This document shows, in pieces, positions 18,133 through 32,699 of a stretch of 64,000 nucleotides of DNA. The stretch is from Yersinia canariae (GTDB lineage Bacteria; Pseudomonadota; Gammaproteobacteria; Enterobacterales; Enterobacteriaceae), in NCBI RefSeq assembly GCF_009831415.1, contig NZ_CP043727.1, positions 124,001 through 188,000 on the forward strand, written 5' to 3'. The notes below the pieces were generated by a model. That model was not told the DNA's origin and did no database searches. It worked only from the letters and a program-made list of their open reading frames with translations. The position numbers and the translations under genes were made by a program. Each line of letters begins with the position of its first letter. Within the stretch, counting starts at the first letter, position 1.

Positions 18133-19515
18133 TCCATTGAGTGCTGCCACTCGGTAGGCTTCCGCCATAGTTGGGTAGTTGAAGGTAGTATTAACGAAAT
18201 ATTCGATAGTATTGCCTTCTCCTTTTTGCTCCATGATGGCCTGCCCGATGTGGATAATTTCAGCCGCACGTTCACCAAAGCAATGAATACCGAGGATCTG
18301 CTTGGTTTCCCGATGGAACAGGATTTTTAAACTGCCGGTATCCATACCAACGATTTGCGCCCGCGCGAGATGTTTAAATTGCGCCCGACCGACCTCGTAG
18401 GGGACTTTCATCGCCGTCAGATCTTGTTCTGTTTTTCCCACCGAACTGATTTCCGGAATAGTATAAATTCCGGTTGGAATATCTTCGATCAGGTGAGTAT
18501 TCGCTTCGCCTTTGATCATTGCCTGTGCTGCAATTCGCCCTTGGTCATAAGCCGCAGAGGCCAGACTTGGGTAGCCAATCACATCCCCAACTGCATACAC
18601 ATGGGAAAGTGCTGTCTGATACATGCTGTTGACCTTCAACAACCCACGGCTATCCGCTTCCAGCCCAATCTTCTCCAGGCCTAAACCACTGGTATTGCCG
18701 GTGCGCCCATTGGCATACAGCAAGCAATCCGCTTTGACCTTTTTGCCTGATTTTAGATGGACGATAACCCCGTCAGCGGTTCCCTCTATCTGCTCAAACT
18801 CTTCGTTATGACGGATAACCACGCCGTTATTCCAGAAATGGTAAGAGAGGGCATCTGACATTTCCTGATCGAGGAAAGCCAGCAGACGGTCACGGGTATT
18901 GATTAAATCAACTTTGACACTCAAACCACGGAAAATTGAAGCATATTCACAGCCAATAACGCCTGCGCCATAGATAATAACGTGTTGTGGTTCATGGCTG
19001 AGTTGTAAAATGGTATCACTGTCGTAAATACGTTCGTGGGTGAAATCAACGTTTGCTGGGCGATAAGGACGTGAGCCGGTCGCTATCACGATGTTGTCGG
19101 CCCGCAGTGTATCGTTGGTGCCATCGGCATAACGTACGTTGATGGTATTGGCATCGATGAAACTGGCATCACCGGAGAACATTTGGCAGTGATTGCGATC
19201 ATAAAAGCCTTGGCGCATGCGGGTCTGCTGGTTAATAACACGATCTGCATGGTTTAAGATATCAGAGAAAGAAGAGCTGATAGTTCGGGCATTGTCGCTG
19301 TAAAGTGGGTTTTGATTGAACTCGATAATACGGCTAACGGCGTGGCGCAAAGCTTTGGAAGGGATGGTGCCCCAATGGGTGCAACCCCCGCCCACATTAT
19401 TATACCGTTCAATCACGGCAACGCGGGCACCTTGTTTGACCAACCCCATAGCGGCGCCTTCACCGCCAGGACCCGAGCCAATGACAATGGCATCAAAATG
19501 GAAGTGCTGTTGCAT
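18115..19515 (-). CDS. sthA: Soluble pyridine nucleotide transhydrogenase
   Basis: This 466-residue FAD enzyme transfers hydride between NADPH and NAD+, balancing the two pools. It belongs to the disulfide-reductase family but lacks the second redox cysteine: [15 protein letters not shown] has one Cys where Lpd has two, the hallmark of SthA/UdhA. The FAD motif [10 protein letters not shown] and NAD(P) motif [13 protein letters not shown] are present, as is [15 protein letters not shown]. The length equals E. coli SthA (466). It is convergent with oxyR, with an 18-base overlap of 3' ends, and divergent from fabR. Confidence 0.97.
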   Translation of the reverse strand: MQQHFHFDAIVIGSGPGGEGAAMGLVKQGARVAVIERYNNVGGGCTHWGTIPSKALRHAVSRIIEFNQNPLYSDNARTISSSFSDILNHADRVINQQTRMRQGFYDRNHCQMFSGDASFIDANTINVRYADGTNDTLRADNIVIATGSRPYRPANVDFTHERIYDSDTILQLSHEPQHVIIYGAGVIGCEYASIFRGLSVKVDLINTRDRLLAFLDQEMSDALSYHFWNNGVVIRHNEEFEQIEGTADGVIVHLKSGKKVKADCLLYANGRTGNTSGLGLEKIGLEADSRGLLKVNSMYQTALSHVYAVGDVIGYPSLASAAYDQGRIAAQAMIKGEANTHLIEDIPTGIYTIPEISSVGKTEQDLTAMKVPYEVGRAQFKHLARAQIVGMDTGSLKILFHRETKQILGIHCFGERAAEIIHIGQAIMEQKGEGNTIEYFVNTTFNYPTMAEAYRVAALNGLNRLF

Positions 19516-19732
19516 GTAGGAGAGACCTATTATTATACAAAATTACAACGCTACATTAACATCATCCCAAGTATAACCCAATAAACAATGGGCAAATCGC
19601 CGTGATGTGTGCTGTAAAGCGGGAATTCCGTATTGTGATGATAAGTTTGTATAACGGTTGTTACTATAAAGTTTGGTATATTGCTGACTATATGTCTTAG
19701 ATTGAGAAATTGGATATCCCTTGGGTACGATT

Positions 19733-20365
19733 ATGGGCGTCAGAGCACAACAAAAAGAGCGGACTCGTCGTTCCCTTATCGAAGCGGCGTTCAGCCAACT
19801 GAGTGCTGAGCGGAGTTTTGCCAGCTTGAGTTTGCGGGAGGTCTCCCGTGAGGCGGGTATTGCACCGACTTCTTTTTATCGGCATTTCCGTGATGTAGAT
19901 GAACTTGGGCTGACAATGGTCGACGAAAGCGGCCTGATGTTGCGCCAACTTATGCGGCAAGCTCGTCAGCGGATTGCCAAGGGCGGCAGTGTTATCCGCA
20001 CCTCAGTATCTACATTTATGGAGTTTATCGGTAATAACCCTAATGCATTCCGCTTATTGCTACGGGAACGCTCCGGGACGTCCGCCGCATTCCGTGCGGC
20101 AGTTGCGCGTGAAATTCAGCATTTTATTGCTGAGCTGGCCGACTACCTTGAACTGGAAAACCACATGCCGCGCAGCTTCACTGAAGCTCAAGCTGAGGCC
20201 ATGGTCACCATTGTCTTCAGTGCGGGTGCAGAAGCGCTGGACGTGGATATCGAACAACGGCGACAGTTAGAAGAACGGCTGGTTTTACAACTGCGAATGA
20301 TCTCCAAGGGCGCTTATTATTGGTATCGTCGCGAGCAGGAAAAGCTTGCTGTGTCCCGCGCTTAA
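19733..20365 (+). CDS. fabR: TetR-family fatty-acid biosynthesis repressor FabR
   Basis: This 210-residue repressor of fabA/fabB senses acyl-thioester pools and controls unsaturated fatty-acid synthesis. Its N-terminal helix-turn-helix ([27 protein letters not shown], about residues 30-56) is almost identical to E. coli FabR. The frame is open from a TTG at 19721, but the ATG at 19733 matches the family start MGVRAQQKE. It is followed after 13 bases by yijD and divergent from sthA. Confidence 0.95.
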   Translation: MGVRAQQKERTRRSLIEAAFSQLSAERSFASLSLREVSREAGIAPTSFYRHFRDVDELGLTMVDESGLMLRQLMRQARQRIAKGGSVIRTSVSTFMEFIGNNPNAFRLLLRERSGTSAAFRAAVAREIQHFIAELADYLELENHMPRSFTEAQAEAMVTIVFSAGAEALDVDIEQRRQLEERLVLQLRMISKGAYYWYRREQEKLAVSRA

Positions 20366-20378
20366 TAAGGTAAAGAAA

Positions 20379-20804
20379 ATGATGGAACACTCGTGCTCAG
20401 AAAAACGACCTCACCGTGAAACCGGCACCCTGTTGTTGGCTTTAATTACGGGTTTGGCAATAAATGGTTCATTTAACGCATTATTCAGCGGATTTGTTCC
20501 TTTTTCAGTCTTTCCGCTGCTGACATTAATCTTGGCGGTTTATTGTCTGCACCAGCGCTATCTCAATTTTGCGATGCCGCAAGGCCTGCCAGTGCTGGTT
20601 TGTGCGTGTTTCTTACTCGGCATTCTATTGTACAGCGCGATTGTGCGGGTTGAGCATCCGGCGATTGGTTCTAACTTTGTTCCTTCGATTCTAAGTGTGG
20701 TGTTGGTATTTTGGATTTTGTTCAAACTGAAAACGCGAAAATCGGCGCAGACAGATATGAATGCCGATGCCGACACAGAGACTGACAATCAGCAGCCGCA
20801 ATAG
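20379..20804 (+). CDS. yijD: YijD-family inner-membrane protein
   Basis: This 141-residue protein of unknown role belongs to the DUF1422/YijD family. Four hydrophobic segments are visible: [18 protein letters not shown]..., [34 protein letters not shown] and [17 protein letters not shown] charged, Asp-rich tail (about residues 125-141) is longer than in E. coli YijD (119). The ATG at 20379 is chosen because AAGG lies 8 bases upstream, and starting there removes an overlap with fabR; a second ATG follows directly. Co-transcription with fabR is likely. Confidence 0.88.
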   Translation: MMEHSCSEKRPHRETGTLLLALITGLAINGSFNALFSGFVPFSVFPLLTLILAVYCLHQRYLNFAMPQGLPVLVCACFLLGILLYSAIVRVEHPAIGSNFVPSILSVVLVFWILFKLKTRKSAQTDMNADADTETDNQQPQ

Positions 20805-20833
20805 CTTTTCCGTTCACTCATCGAACCCAATAG

Positions 20834-20862
20834 AAAGGGCAACATCGCGTTGCCCTTATTTT
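20834..20862. terminator. Terminator between convergent yijD and trmA
   Basis: A perfect 9-base-pair stem (AAGGGCAAC at 20835-20843, complement at 20849-20857) with a 5-base loop is followed by ATTTTG on the plus strand. On the minus strand it is followed by TCTATTGGG. It serves yijD and perhaps trmA. Confidence 0.75.
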
Positions 20863-20882
20863 GTCCCGATTTCTGCTTGTCG

Positions 20883-21986
20883 TCAGTTTCGTTTTTCCAG
20901 TAAAACCCCACACTCCATATGATGGGTGTAAGGGAACTGATCAAATAGCGCTAACCGGCTGATTTTATGTGTGTGTTGTAACTGTTCAAGGTTGGCGCAC
21001 AAGGTCTCTGGGTTACAGGAGATATAAAGGATGCGCGGGTAGGCCTGCACCAGCTTGACGGTTTCGTCATCCAGCCCACTGCGCGGCGGGTCGACAAAAA
21101 TGGTCTCGCAGTTATAACCACTCAAATCAATGCCCTTCAGGCGCTTAAACTCACGCACACCTTGCATGGCCTGGGTAAATTCCTCCGCAGACATTCGGAT
21201 AATTTGCACATTATCAATATGATTGGCCGCGATGTTGTATTGCGCCGCGGCGACTGACGGTTTGGCAATTTCAGTTGCCAATACCCGATCGAAATTGCGC
21301 GCCAGCGCCAGTGAGAAATTACCGTTGCCGCAGTACAGCTCTAATAAATCGCCGCTGGCATGTTGGGTGACATCAATCGCCCATTCCAACATATGGATAT
21401 TCACCGCCGCATTAGGTTGGGTGAAGCTATTCTCAACCTGGCGGTAAATCATATCGCGCCCGGCGACGGGCAACACTTCGTCGATATAGTCGTGATCGAG
21501 CATGATTTTGGTTTTTGACGCCCGCCCAATCAGTTGAAAATCAAAACCTTGCTCGCGCAACTGATCACGTAATTCTTGCGCTTTATGCTGCCATTCTTCA
21601 TCTATTTGACGGTGATATAGCAAGGACGCAATCAGTTTACCGCTAAGAGTCGATAAGTAATCAATCTGAAACAGTTTATACCGCAAGATTGGCTCAGCTC
21701 TGATGGCGGTCATCAGGGCACTCATCAGGCGATTGATTAGCAGATTAGCCACCGGGAATTGCTCGACTCGAATTCGCTGCTTAGTCTGTTGGTCAAACAT
21801 GATGTGGTACAGGTCGTCTTCGTCGTGCCAAACGCGGAACTCGGCTCTCATGCGGTAATGTTGTGCAGGAGAACGGAATATTTCCGGAGCAGGGGCCTGA
21901 AACGGCGACATCATCGCCTGAAGACGGGCAGATTTTTCCGCCAATTGGTGGTCGTAGCTATCTGTCGGCAGGATGTCGGGCGTCAT
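20883..21986 (-). CDS. trmA: tRNA/tmRNA (uracil-C5)-methyltransferase
   Basis: This 367-residue SAM-dependent enzyme makes 5-methyluridine-54 in the T-loop of tRNAs. The SAM-binding motif [16 protein letters not shown], the [10 protein letters not shown] motif, and the catalytic nucleophile Cys324 in YISCNPETL with Glu358 (HMECG) are at the same positions as in E. coli TrmA (366 residues). It is convergent with yijD, separated by a hairpin, and divergent from btuB, the usual enterobacterial neighbours. Confidence 0.97.
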   Translation of the reverse strand: MTPDILPTDSYDHQLAEKSARLQAMMSPFQAPAPEIFRSPAQHYRMRAEFRVWHDEDDLYHIMFDQQTKQRIRVEQFPVANLLINRLMSALMTAIRAEPILRYKLFQIDYLSTLSGKLIASLLYHRQIDEEWQHKAQELRDQLREQGFDFQLIGRASKTKIMLDHDYIDEVLPVAGRDMIYRQVENSFTQPNAAVNIHMLEWAIDVTQHASGDLLELYCGNGNFSLALARNFDRVLATEIAKPSVAAAQYNIAANHIDNVQIIRMSAEEFTQAMQGVREFKRLKGIDLSGYNCETIFVDPPRSGLDDETVKLVQAYPRILYISCNPETLCANLEQLQHTHKISRLALFDQFPYTHHMECGVLLEKRN

Positions 21987-22129
21987 GATTCTTCTCGTCT
22001 GGCCATTATAAAAGAGGGTTACTGCTGCGGATTGTAGGGAAAGTGGGGGTGATGTCCAGTTTTGTTGTGTTTATTCTGCGTAACAACATTGGAAGTCTAG
22101 ACATCTATTTTACTTGATCGTAGCATTGC

Positions 22130-22335
22130 GGTCCGGCCTCATGCTGTTACTTAAACACCTAAGAGTTAAAAGGGAATCCGGTGTAAATCCGGAGCTGACG
22201 CGCAGCGGTAAGGGGAAGTTACGGCGATAGGTTTCAATCAGACACTGTCCGCAAGACGGGAAGTCATCGCCCGCTCTGTTTTTCAGAGATCCCAAGCCCG
22301 AAGACCTGCCGGTATACGTCGCAATATTCGTGGCC
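22130..22335 (+). promoter_or_regulatory. Cobalamin (adenosylcobalamin) riboswitch upstream of btuB
   Basis: The leader contains GGGAATCCGGTGTAAATCC and GACGCGCAGCGG, then the B12 box AAGCCCGAAGACCTGCCGG at 22294-22312, all in the order of the btuB-type riboswitch. Binding of adenosylcobalamin is known to sequester the ribosome site of btuB. Boundaries are approximate. The rest of the 21987-22396 gap holds the unassigned btuB and trmA promoters. Confidence 0.95.
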
Positions 22336-22396
22336 GTCGCGTAATACCGGCCATGGCACTGCGGCATCCGCTATTTGTGTTTGGATGCTATTTCTA

Positions 22397-24280
22397 ATGA
22401 CAATTAAAAAATATACGCTGCTCACAGCCCTTTCTGTGACAGCATTTTCTGGATGGGCGCAGGACAACACCACAACCGCTAATAATAAAGATGAAATGAT
22501 GGTTACCGCCAGCCGTTTCAAACAACCCGTTTCGACTGTATTAGCACCCGCCGATGTCGTCACACGTGATGATATTGACCGCTGGCAGGCAAAAAGCCTG
22601 AATGAAGTGATGCGGCGGTTACCAGGGGTGGATATTGCCCAAATGGGGGGATTAGGTCAGGGCTCTTCCATGTATATCCGGGGTACTGAAGCTCGCCATG
22701 TATTGATATTGATTGATGGCATTCCTCTGGCTCGTACTGGTATCGTCAATAGCGTTAATCTCAATCAAATACCTATTTCCTTAGTGCAGCGGGTTGAATA
22801 TATCCGTGGGCCACGTTCTGCTGTGTATGGTTCTGGTGCAATTGGTGGCGTCATTAACGTGATTACACAGACAGACCAGGAAGGCGCGCAGATTAATGCC
22901 GGGATTGGTTCCAAAGGCTATCAGCAATATGATGGCAGTGTTCGCCAGCGCTTTGGCGATACCTTGGCCACGTTAGCGGGTGGGTATCAAACGAGCAATG
23001 GCTATAACATCAAACCTGATTCACCGAATCCAATCGATAATGATCGAGATGGTTTCCGTAATAAAAATTTCTGGGCAGGATTGGAGCACCAATTCAACCA
23101 AGAGATCTCTGGTTTTGTCAGAGGCTATGGCTATACCAATAATTCTGATTACGATATTGGCAACATTTCTTCTCCTGCTTACAGTGGCGATGAAGAGCGG
23201 TTATATAACCATACTTATGATGCGGGGCTACGTTATGCTTCGGGCGCTTATTCTTCCCAATTAGTGGGCAGTTATCAGAAATATAAAGACTATAACTTTA
23301 GCAGCCAATATGGCCGCTATGGTGTGGCTACCACGTTGGACAATATGGATCAGCGCAATGTGCAATGGGGTAACACTTACAGCTTTGAAAGTGGGACTCT
23401 GAGCGGGGGTCTTGACTGGCAACAGCAGCGCTTGACCTCATCTAACCAGACCATCTCTGATACTTATAAGCGGGATAACACCGGTTTGTACCTCAGCGGA
23501 CAGCAGAAGTTTGATAACGTGACGCTTGAAGCTTCTGGCCGTGCAGATAAAGACGAGCAATTCGGTTGGCACGAAACATGGCAAACTGCGGCGGGCTGGG
23601 AGTTCATTCCTGACTATCGTGTGACGGTGTCTTACGGCACCGGTTTCTTAGCACCATCATTGGGTCAGCAATATGGTTCGCAGCGCTTCGACATCATCTC
23701 CAACAGTGACCTTAAGCCGGAAGAATCGCGCCAATGGGAAGCCGGTTTGGAAGGTATCACAGGGCCGGTTGACTGGCGCTTATCGGCTTATCACAACAAA
23801 ATTGAAAATCTGATTGATTACTCCTTTGATAATTCAACATTCAAAGGACATTACTACAATGTCAATTCTGCGACGATAAAAGGAGTGGAATGGACGGGGA
23901 ATCTGACTACCGGCATATTTACGCACGCGGTCACACTGCAATATATTGATCCGCGAAACGATGTAAATAACGAAGTGCTAGCCCGCCGCTCTAAGCAACA
24001 AGCCAAGTATCAGTTGGATTGGACCATGTTCAACTTAGACATGGACGTTTCTTATCAGTATTACGGCAAACGCTATGACAATAACACCTCTGCGTACAGT
24101 ACAACGCAGCGCGAATTGTCGAGTTATAGCACAGTAGACGTTTCAGCTGGTTATCCGGTTACTTCTCATCTAACAGTTCGTGGTAGAATTGCTAACCTGT
24201 TTGATAAAGAATACGAAACGGCTTATGGCTATAAAACCGCTGGACGAGAGTATTACCTCACAGGAAGTTATAACTTCTAA
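22397..24280 (+). CDS. btuB: Vitamin B12 TonB-dependent outer-membrane receptor
   Basis: This 627-residue receptor imports cobalamins. The signal peptide (residues 1-22, ending SGWAQ) is followed by a TonB box in [10 protein letters not shown], a plug domain ([27 protein letters not shown]) and a barrel ending YYLTGSYNF. Calcium-binding acidic loop residues are visible in [12 protein letters not shown]. The ATG at 22397 matches the E. coli start (MTIKK versus MIKKA); an upstream in-frame ATG at 22385 is less likely. Its 3' end overlaps murI by 56 bases. Confidence 0.96.
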   Translation: MTIKKYTLLTALSVTAFSGWAQDNTTTANNKDEMMVTASRFKQPVSTVLAPADVVTRDDIDRWQAKSLNEVMRRLPGVDIAQMGGLGQGSSMYIRGTEARHVLILIDGIPLARTGIVNSVNLNQIPISLVQRVEYIRGPRSAVYGSGAIGGVINVITQTDQEGAQINAGIGSKGYQQYDGSVRQRFGDTLATLAGGYQTSNGYNIKPDSPNPIDNDRDGFRNKNFWAGLEHQFNQEISGFVRGYGYTNNSDYDIGNISSPAYSGDEERLYNHTYDAGLRYASGAYSSQLVGSYQKYKDYNFSSQYGRYGVATTLDNMDQRNVQWGNTYSFESGTLSGGLDWQQQRLTSSNQTISDTYKRDNTGLYLSGQQKFDNVTLEASGRADKDEQFGWHETWQTAAGWEFIPDYRVTVSYGTGFLAPSLGQQYGSQRFDIISNSDLKPEESRQWEAGLEGITGPVDWRLSAYHNKIENLIDYSFDNSTFKGHYYNVNSATIKGVEWTGNLTTGIFTHAVTLQYIDPRNDVNNEVLARRSKQQAKYQLDWTMFNLDMDVSYQYYGKRYDNNTSAYSTTQRELSSYSTVDVSAGYPVTSHLTVRGRIANLFDKEYETAYGYKTAGREYYLTGSYNF

Positions 24281-25091
24281 TAAGGCTGATACTGCTCTTC
24301 GCCCGACAGCGCTGATTTTTGATTCCGGTGTTGGCGGGCTATCTGTCTATCAGGAGATTCGGCAATTGCTGCCGGATCTCCACTATATATATGCTTTCGA
24401 CAATGTCGCGTTCCCTTATGGCGAGAAGTCCGGCGAATTCATCGTTGAGCGCGTATTGGACATTGTCACTGCGGTACAGCAGCGCCATCCGCTGGCGATT
24501 GTAGTTATCGCCTGTAACACTGCCAGCACGGTTTGCCTTCCTGCATTACGCGAACGTTTTACCTTTCCTGTCGTCGGGGTTGTCCCGGCTATCAAACCTG
24601 CGGTGCGCTTAACCCGTAATGGCGTGGTCGGCCTATTGGCTACCCGGGGCACAGTTCATGCTTCTTATACTCGTGATTTGATCGAGCGCTTTGCGACAGA
24701 CTGCAAAATTGAATTACTGGGTTCATCTGAGCTGGTGGAGTTGGCGGAAACCAAGTTGCATGGTGGTGTTGTTCCGAAAGAAGCATTAAAGAAAATCCTT
24801 CATCCGTGGCTCGCAATGCGTGAACCGCCAGATACCATCGTTTTAGGCTGTACCCATTTCCCTCTATTAACTGAAGAGTTAGCACAAGTGTTACCAGAAG
24901 GCACCCGAATGGTCGATTCCGGCGCTGCAATTGCTCGCCGTACCGCCTGGCTTATCTCTTCTCAAGAAAATGTGATTTCTTCTGATGAAGAAAACATCGC
25001 GTATTGCATGGCACTGAATGCGGATACTGACGCTTTATTGCCCGTTTTACAGGGATATGGTTTTCTAACGCTGGAAAAACTGCCAATTTAA
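24225..25091 (+). CDS. murI: Glutamate racemase
   Basis: This 288-residue enzyme makes D-glutamate for peptidoglycan. The two catalytic cysteines are Cys97 (IACNTAST) and Cys209 ([10 protein letters not shown]). The N-terminal motif [11 protein letters not shown] lies near residue 31, after a 27-residue extension also found in other enterobacteria. The start MAIKPLDES is chosen from the family; the frame stays open further into btuB. The gene starts inside btuB (56-base overlap), so translational coupling is likely. In E. coli the next feature is rrnB, and here too an rRNA operon follows. Confidence 0.95.
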   Translation: MAIKPLDESITSQEVITSNKADTALRPTALIFDSGVGGLSVYQEIRQLLPDLHYIYAFDNVAFPYGEKSGEFIVERVLDIVTAVQQRHPLAIVVIACNTASTVCLPALRERFTFPVVGVVPAIKPAVRLTRNGVVGLLATRGTVHASYTRDLIERFATDCKIELLGSSELVELAETKLHGGVVPKEALKKILHPWLAMREPPDTIVLGCTHFPLLTEELAQVLPEGTRMVDSGAAIARRTAWLISSQENVISSDEENIAYCMALNADTDALLPVLQGYGFLTLEKLPI

Positions 25092-25539
25092 CGGCGTTTT
25101 GACTAAAGAATCAGCGGTTGAAAAGTTTTTTCAAATTAGGGGTTGCAGGCTGTCAGGAACTCCCTATAATGCGCCTCCACTGACCGGGAACAACGAAACA
25201 TACTTCGCCGGGTCAGGAAGAGAAAAGATAGACTTTGACTTCGAAAGAAAACAAATAAACTCTTGACTCTTCAGCGGGAAAGCGTATTATCTGCCTCCCG
25301 CGTTACCGTAAGATTCGCCGCAAGGCAAACGGGTAACGAACGCTCTTTAACAATTTATCAGACAATCTGTGTGGGCACTCGCAAGACGATATCGAAGCCT
25401 GTTTCGACAGGCAAAGAAATATCAAAGTCTTGAAGAGTGACCAAAGCAGTACACATTTGAACCTCGGTTCGAATGCATATTTGCAGAAAGTAATCTTTGA
25501 GCATCGCTACTTTCATTAGTAGCAAATCAAACAAATCTT
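25092..25539 (+). promoter_or_regulatory. rRNA operon promoter and leader region
   Basis: P1 has -35 TTGCAG (25143-25148), a 16-base spacer, -10 TATAAT (25165-25170) and a GC-rich discriminator, which fits stringent control. P2 has -35 TTGACT (25263-25268), 16 bases, and -10 TATTAT (25285-25290). An A/T-rich stretch upstream of P1 fits an UP element. The antitermination boxA-like CGCTCTTTAACA lies at 25341-25352. No protein gene is present. Confidence 0.9.
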
Positions 25540-27084
<1,545 letters not shown>

Positions 27085-27186
27085 CCTAACGATACGCATT
27101 GCGCAGTGTCCACACAGATTGTCTGATAGAAAGTAACGAGCAAATAAGGCCGGGCTGAGAAATTAGTCGGGCTTTAGTACCTTGTT

Positions 27187-27263
<77 letters not shown>

Positions 27264-27373
27264 ACTCATCCCCATACTGCGTTACAGTCACACTCGTTTA
27301 TAACAATAAACGTCGCGTATCTGTGCCTTGTCTGAAAATGAGTTGCAGCAATAAGGTGATTTGCTTTTTATAT

Positions 27374-27449
27374 GGGGCTATAGCTCAGCTGGGAGAGCGC
27401 CTGCCTTGCACGCAGGAGGTCAGCGGTTCGATCCCGCTTAGCTCCACCA
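27374..27449 (+). tRNA. alaT: tRNA-Ala (TGC anticodon)
   Basis: This 76-base tRNA, second in the spacer, starts GGGGCTATAGCTCAG and has anticodon TGC at 27407-27409, T-loop TTCGATC and an encoded CCA. A second boxA-like TGCTCTTTAACA follows at 27508-27519, before the 23S gene. Confidence 0.98.
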
Positions 27450-27660
27450 TATAAAAAATTATTTCAAAACGTACTGCGGTCGTAAGACTCAGTGTGTTGT
27501 GAAATATTGCTCTTTAACAATCTGGAACAAGCTGAAAATTGAAACAATACAGCTGAAACTTATCTCTCCGTAGATTTACTGAGATAAGGATTAACCTGTA
27601 TTAGAGTCTCTCAAATAATCGCAATACGACGATGTCTGTAAAGACACCTTCGGGTTGTGA

Positions 27661-30573
<2,913 letters not shown>

Positions 30574-30680
30574 ACAACACCGAAGGTGTTTTGTGTTTGA
30601 GAGAGATTTTCAGCGACGTTCCGAGATTGGGCTGGCTGGCTGTGTGTAGGATTACATAGCGGGTTAGTTTAGACAGAATT

Positions 30681-30800
30681 TGCCTGGCGGCCATAGCGCG
30701 GTGGTCCCACCTGATCCCATGCCGAACTCAGAAGTGAAACGCCGTAGCGCCGATGGTAGTGTGGGGTCTCCCCATGCGAGAGTAGGACACTGCCAGGCAT
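30681..30800 (+). rRNA. rrf: 5S ribosomal RNA
   Basis: The 120-base gene starts TGCCTGGCGGCC and ends TGCCAGGCAT, with complementary ends forming helix I. Confidence 0.98.
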
Positions 30801-30922
30801 CAAACACGAGTTATCAGAGTGACATCTGGTGACTGACAAAATCGCCAGATGCGGTTTTGCACAGCGAGGAGCGCTGGCCCTTTAAGGGTAGGTATCAGGA
30901 TGATACACGTAAAAGAATCGGT

Positions 30923-30999
30923 GGAGCGGTAGTTCAGTTGGTTAGAATACCTGCCTGTCACGCAGGGGGTCGCGGGTTCGAGCCCCGTCCGTTCCGCCA
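30923..30999 (+). tRNA. aspT: tRNA-Asp (GTC anticodon)
   Basis: This 77-base tRNA distal to the 5S gene has anticodon GTC at 30957-30959, T-loop TTCGAGC and an encoded CCA. The pair tRNA-Asp/tRNA-Trp at this position is the distal pair of E. coli rrnC. Confidence 0.98.
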
Positions 31000-31052
31000 C
31001 TTATTTAAATTATGCCTGCTTATCTTAGCAGGCATAATGTTAAGCGTAATTT

Positions 31053-31128
31053 AGGGGCGTAGCTCAGTTGGTAGAGCACCGGTCTCCAAAACCGGGTGTC
31101 GCGAGTTCGAGTCTCTCCGCCCCTGCCA
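31053..31128 (+). tRNA. trpT: tRNA-Trp (CCA anticodon)
   Basis: This 76-base tRNA starts AGGGGCGTAGCTCAG and has anticodon CCA at 31086-31088, T-loop TTCGAGT and an encoded CCA. It is the last gene of the rRNA transcript. Confidence 0.98.
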
Positions 31129-31135
31129 TATAAAC

Positions 31136-31164
31136 AACCCTTCGTGAAAACGAGGGGTTTTTTT
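31136..31164 (+). terminator. Terminator of the rRNA operon
   Basis: The stem CCCTTCGT / ACGAGGGG (one G-U pair, loop GAAA) is followed by seven Ts. It lies 8 bases after the tRNA-Trp CCA end. Confidence 0.88.
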
Positions 31165-31658
31165 ATATTGGAAATACTCAATTAGTTCTTTTTTTATACC
31201 GATTTTTTTATTCCCTTTGTCTATTTCTCCCTTCTTTTTCTCCTCTAGCCCATATCTGTGTTCCACTTTTTCCCTTAGAAATTCCTTCTGATGTCACCTA
31301 CTCATAATATGTGCTTTACGCAGTTAATATTTGTTATAGCAATATTTCTTATTAAATCACCCTGAAGATTTAGCAGGTAACGTTCCCAACGCATACCTAT
31401 TTAGCTGAATTTATGTACAAAACGATTGTTATTCTACGGTGTGACGTTGCTCATTATTACTTTCACAAAATGTACTAAAACTAATTAACATTTTAGCTAT
31501 CAGGAAGCTCACCTTAAAAAACATCATGTGCTTTTAGAACAACATTATCTGCAAATTGGCCGAATTTCAGGGCAATCAATGGCCTGAATGATCATGTTAA
31601 CTGTTCTTCGGAATAGTAATGAGTCAGCGGCTCGACGATGGTAAGTGAGGAGATAAAT
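31165..31658 (+). other. Intergenic region upstream of ytfQ
   Basis: These roughly 490 AT-rich bases lie between the rRNA terminator and ytfQ and must hold the ytf promoter. No integrase, direct repeat of the tRNA-Trp 3' end, or convincing operator was seen. A minus-strand frame that runs into the tRNA is regarded as chance. Confidence 0.4.
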
Positions 31659-32615
31659 ATGTACAGGCGTTTACTGTTAGCAGCAGCTGTGACAGCAGCA
31701 ATGTGTAGCACCGCCCAGGCAGCTCCACTGGTCGTGGGTTTTTCTCAAATTGGTTCAGAGTCCGGTTGGCGCTCTGCGGAGACTAAGGTTTCTAAACAAG
31801 AAGCGGAGAAACGCGGAATAACATTAAAAATCGCGGATGCTCAACAAAAACAAGAAAACCAAATCAAAGCGGTCAGATCGTTTATTGCTCAAGGTGTTGA
31901 TGCCATTTTTATTGCTCCAGTAGTCGCAACTGGTTGGACGCCAGTATTACAGGAAGCTAAAGAAGCCAAAATTCCTGTATTCCTACTTGATCGTATGATT
32001 GAGGTGAATGATCCCTCTTTATACACAGCGGCAGTGGCTTCTGACAGTGTATATGAAGGTAAAGTTGCAGGGGAATGGCTGCTGAAAGATGTGGCAGGCA
32101 AGCCTTGTAACGTTGTTGAACTCCAAGGTACGGTTGGTTCCAGCGTAGCGATTAACCGTAAAAAAGGGTTTGCTGACGGCATAGCTTCAGCACCAAATGT
32201 GAAAATAATTCGCTCTCAGTCTGGGGATTTCACACGCAGTAAAGGCAAAGAAGTTATGGAGAGCTTCATTAAAGCAGAACAAAACGGTAAGAATATCTGT
32301 GCCGTCTATGCTCATAACGATGATATGGCAATTGGTGCCATTCAAGCCATTAAAGAAGCTGGTTTGAAGCCTGGTTCAGAAATTAAAATCGTTTCTATCG
32401 ATGGTGTCCCAGATATTTTCAAAGCAATGAGTAGTGGTGAAGCAAACGCGACTGTTGAATTAACACCAAATATGGCCGGCCCAGCTTTTGATGCACTCAT
32501 TGCGCTCAAGAAAGATGGTACCCAACCACCTAAGTTTATCCAGACAGAATCCCGCCTATTACAGCCTGATACGGCTAAACAGGAATATGAATCCAAGAAG
32601 AGCCTGGGTTATTGA
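31659..32615 (+). CDS. ytfQ: Galactofuranose-type sugar ABC transporter, periplasmic binding protein
   Basis: This 318-residue protein of the ribose/galactose-binding family (type I periplasmic fold) is close to E. coli YtfQ, which binds galactofuranose. A signal peptide spans about residues 1-22 (ending STAQAA). The diagnostic GFSQIGSESGWR and QSGDFTRSKGKEVMESFIKAE match YtfQ almost exactly. The ATG at 31659 is chosen because AGGAG lies 6 bases upstream and the signal peptide begins there; an upstream ATG at 31638 would add seven residues. It is the first gene of the ytfQRT-yjfF operon, followed by a hairpin. Confidence 0.93.
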   Translation: MYRRLLLAAAVTAAMCSTAQAAPLVVGFSQIGSESGWRSAETKVSKQEAEKRGITLKIADAQQKQENQIKAVRSFIAQGVDAIFIAPVVATGWTPVLQEAKEAKIPVFLLDRMIEVNDPSLYTAAVASDSVYEGKVAGEWLLKDVAGKPCNVVELQGTVGSSVAINRKKGFADGIASAPNVKIIRSQSGDFTRSKGKEVMESFIKAEQNGKNICAVYAHNDDMAIGAIQAIKEAGLKPGSEIKIVSIDGVPDIFKAMSSGEANATVELTPNMAGPAFDALIALKKDGTQPPKFIQTESRLLQPDTAKQEYESKKSLGY

Positions 32616-32621
32616 TTTTAA

Positions 32622-32641
32622 AGGCGGGGAAAACCCCGCCT
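32622..32641 (+). other. Intercistronic hairpin between ytfQ and ytfR
   Basis: A perfect 8-base-pair stem (AGGCGGGG-aaaa-CCCCGCCT) begins 7 bases after the ytfQ stop codon. No T-run follows. It probably protects the ytfQ message from 3' decay, giving binding protein in excess over the membrane parts. Confidence 0.7.
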
Positions 32642-32699
32642 GCTTTCGTCACCTGTATTTGGGCAATATCTGAGTCGTTTTTGAACGTGGGTACATCTG

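Noticed and set aside
31053..31658. tRNA-Trp as an attachment site for a genomic island carrying ytfQRT-yjfF
   Set aside because: No integrase and no repeat of the tRNA 3' end were seen at the far side near 36.2 kb.
31638..31658. Upstream ATG at 31638 as the ytfQ start
   Set aside because: It would add seven residues before the signal peptide, while AGGAG sits at the right distance from the ATG at 31659.
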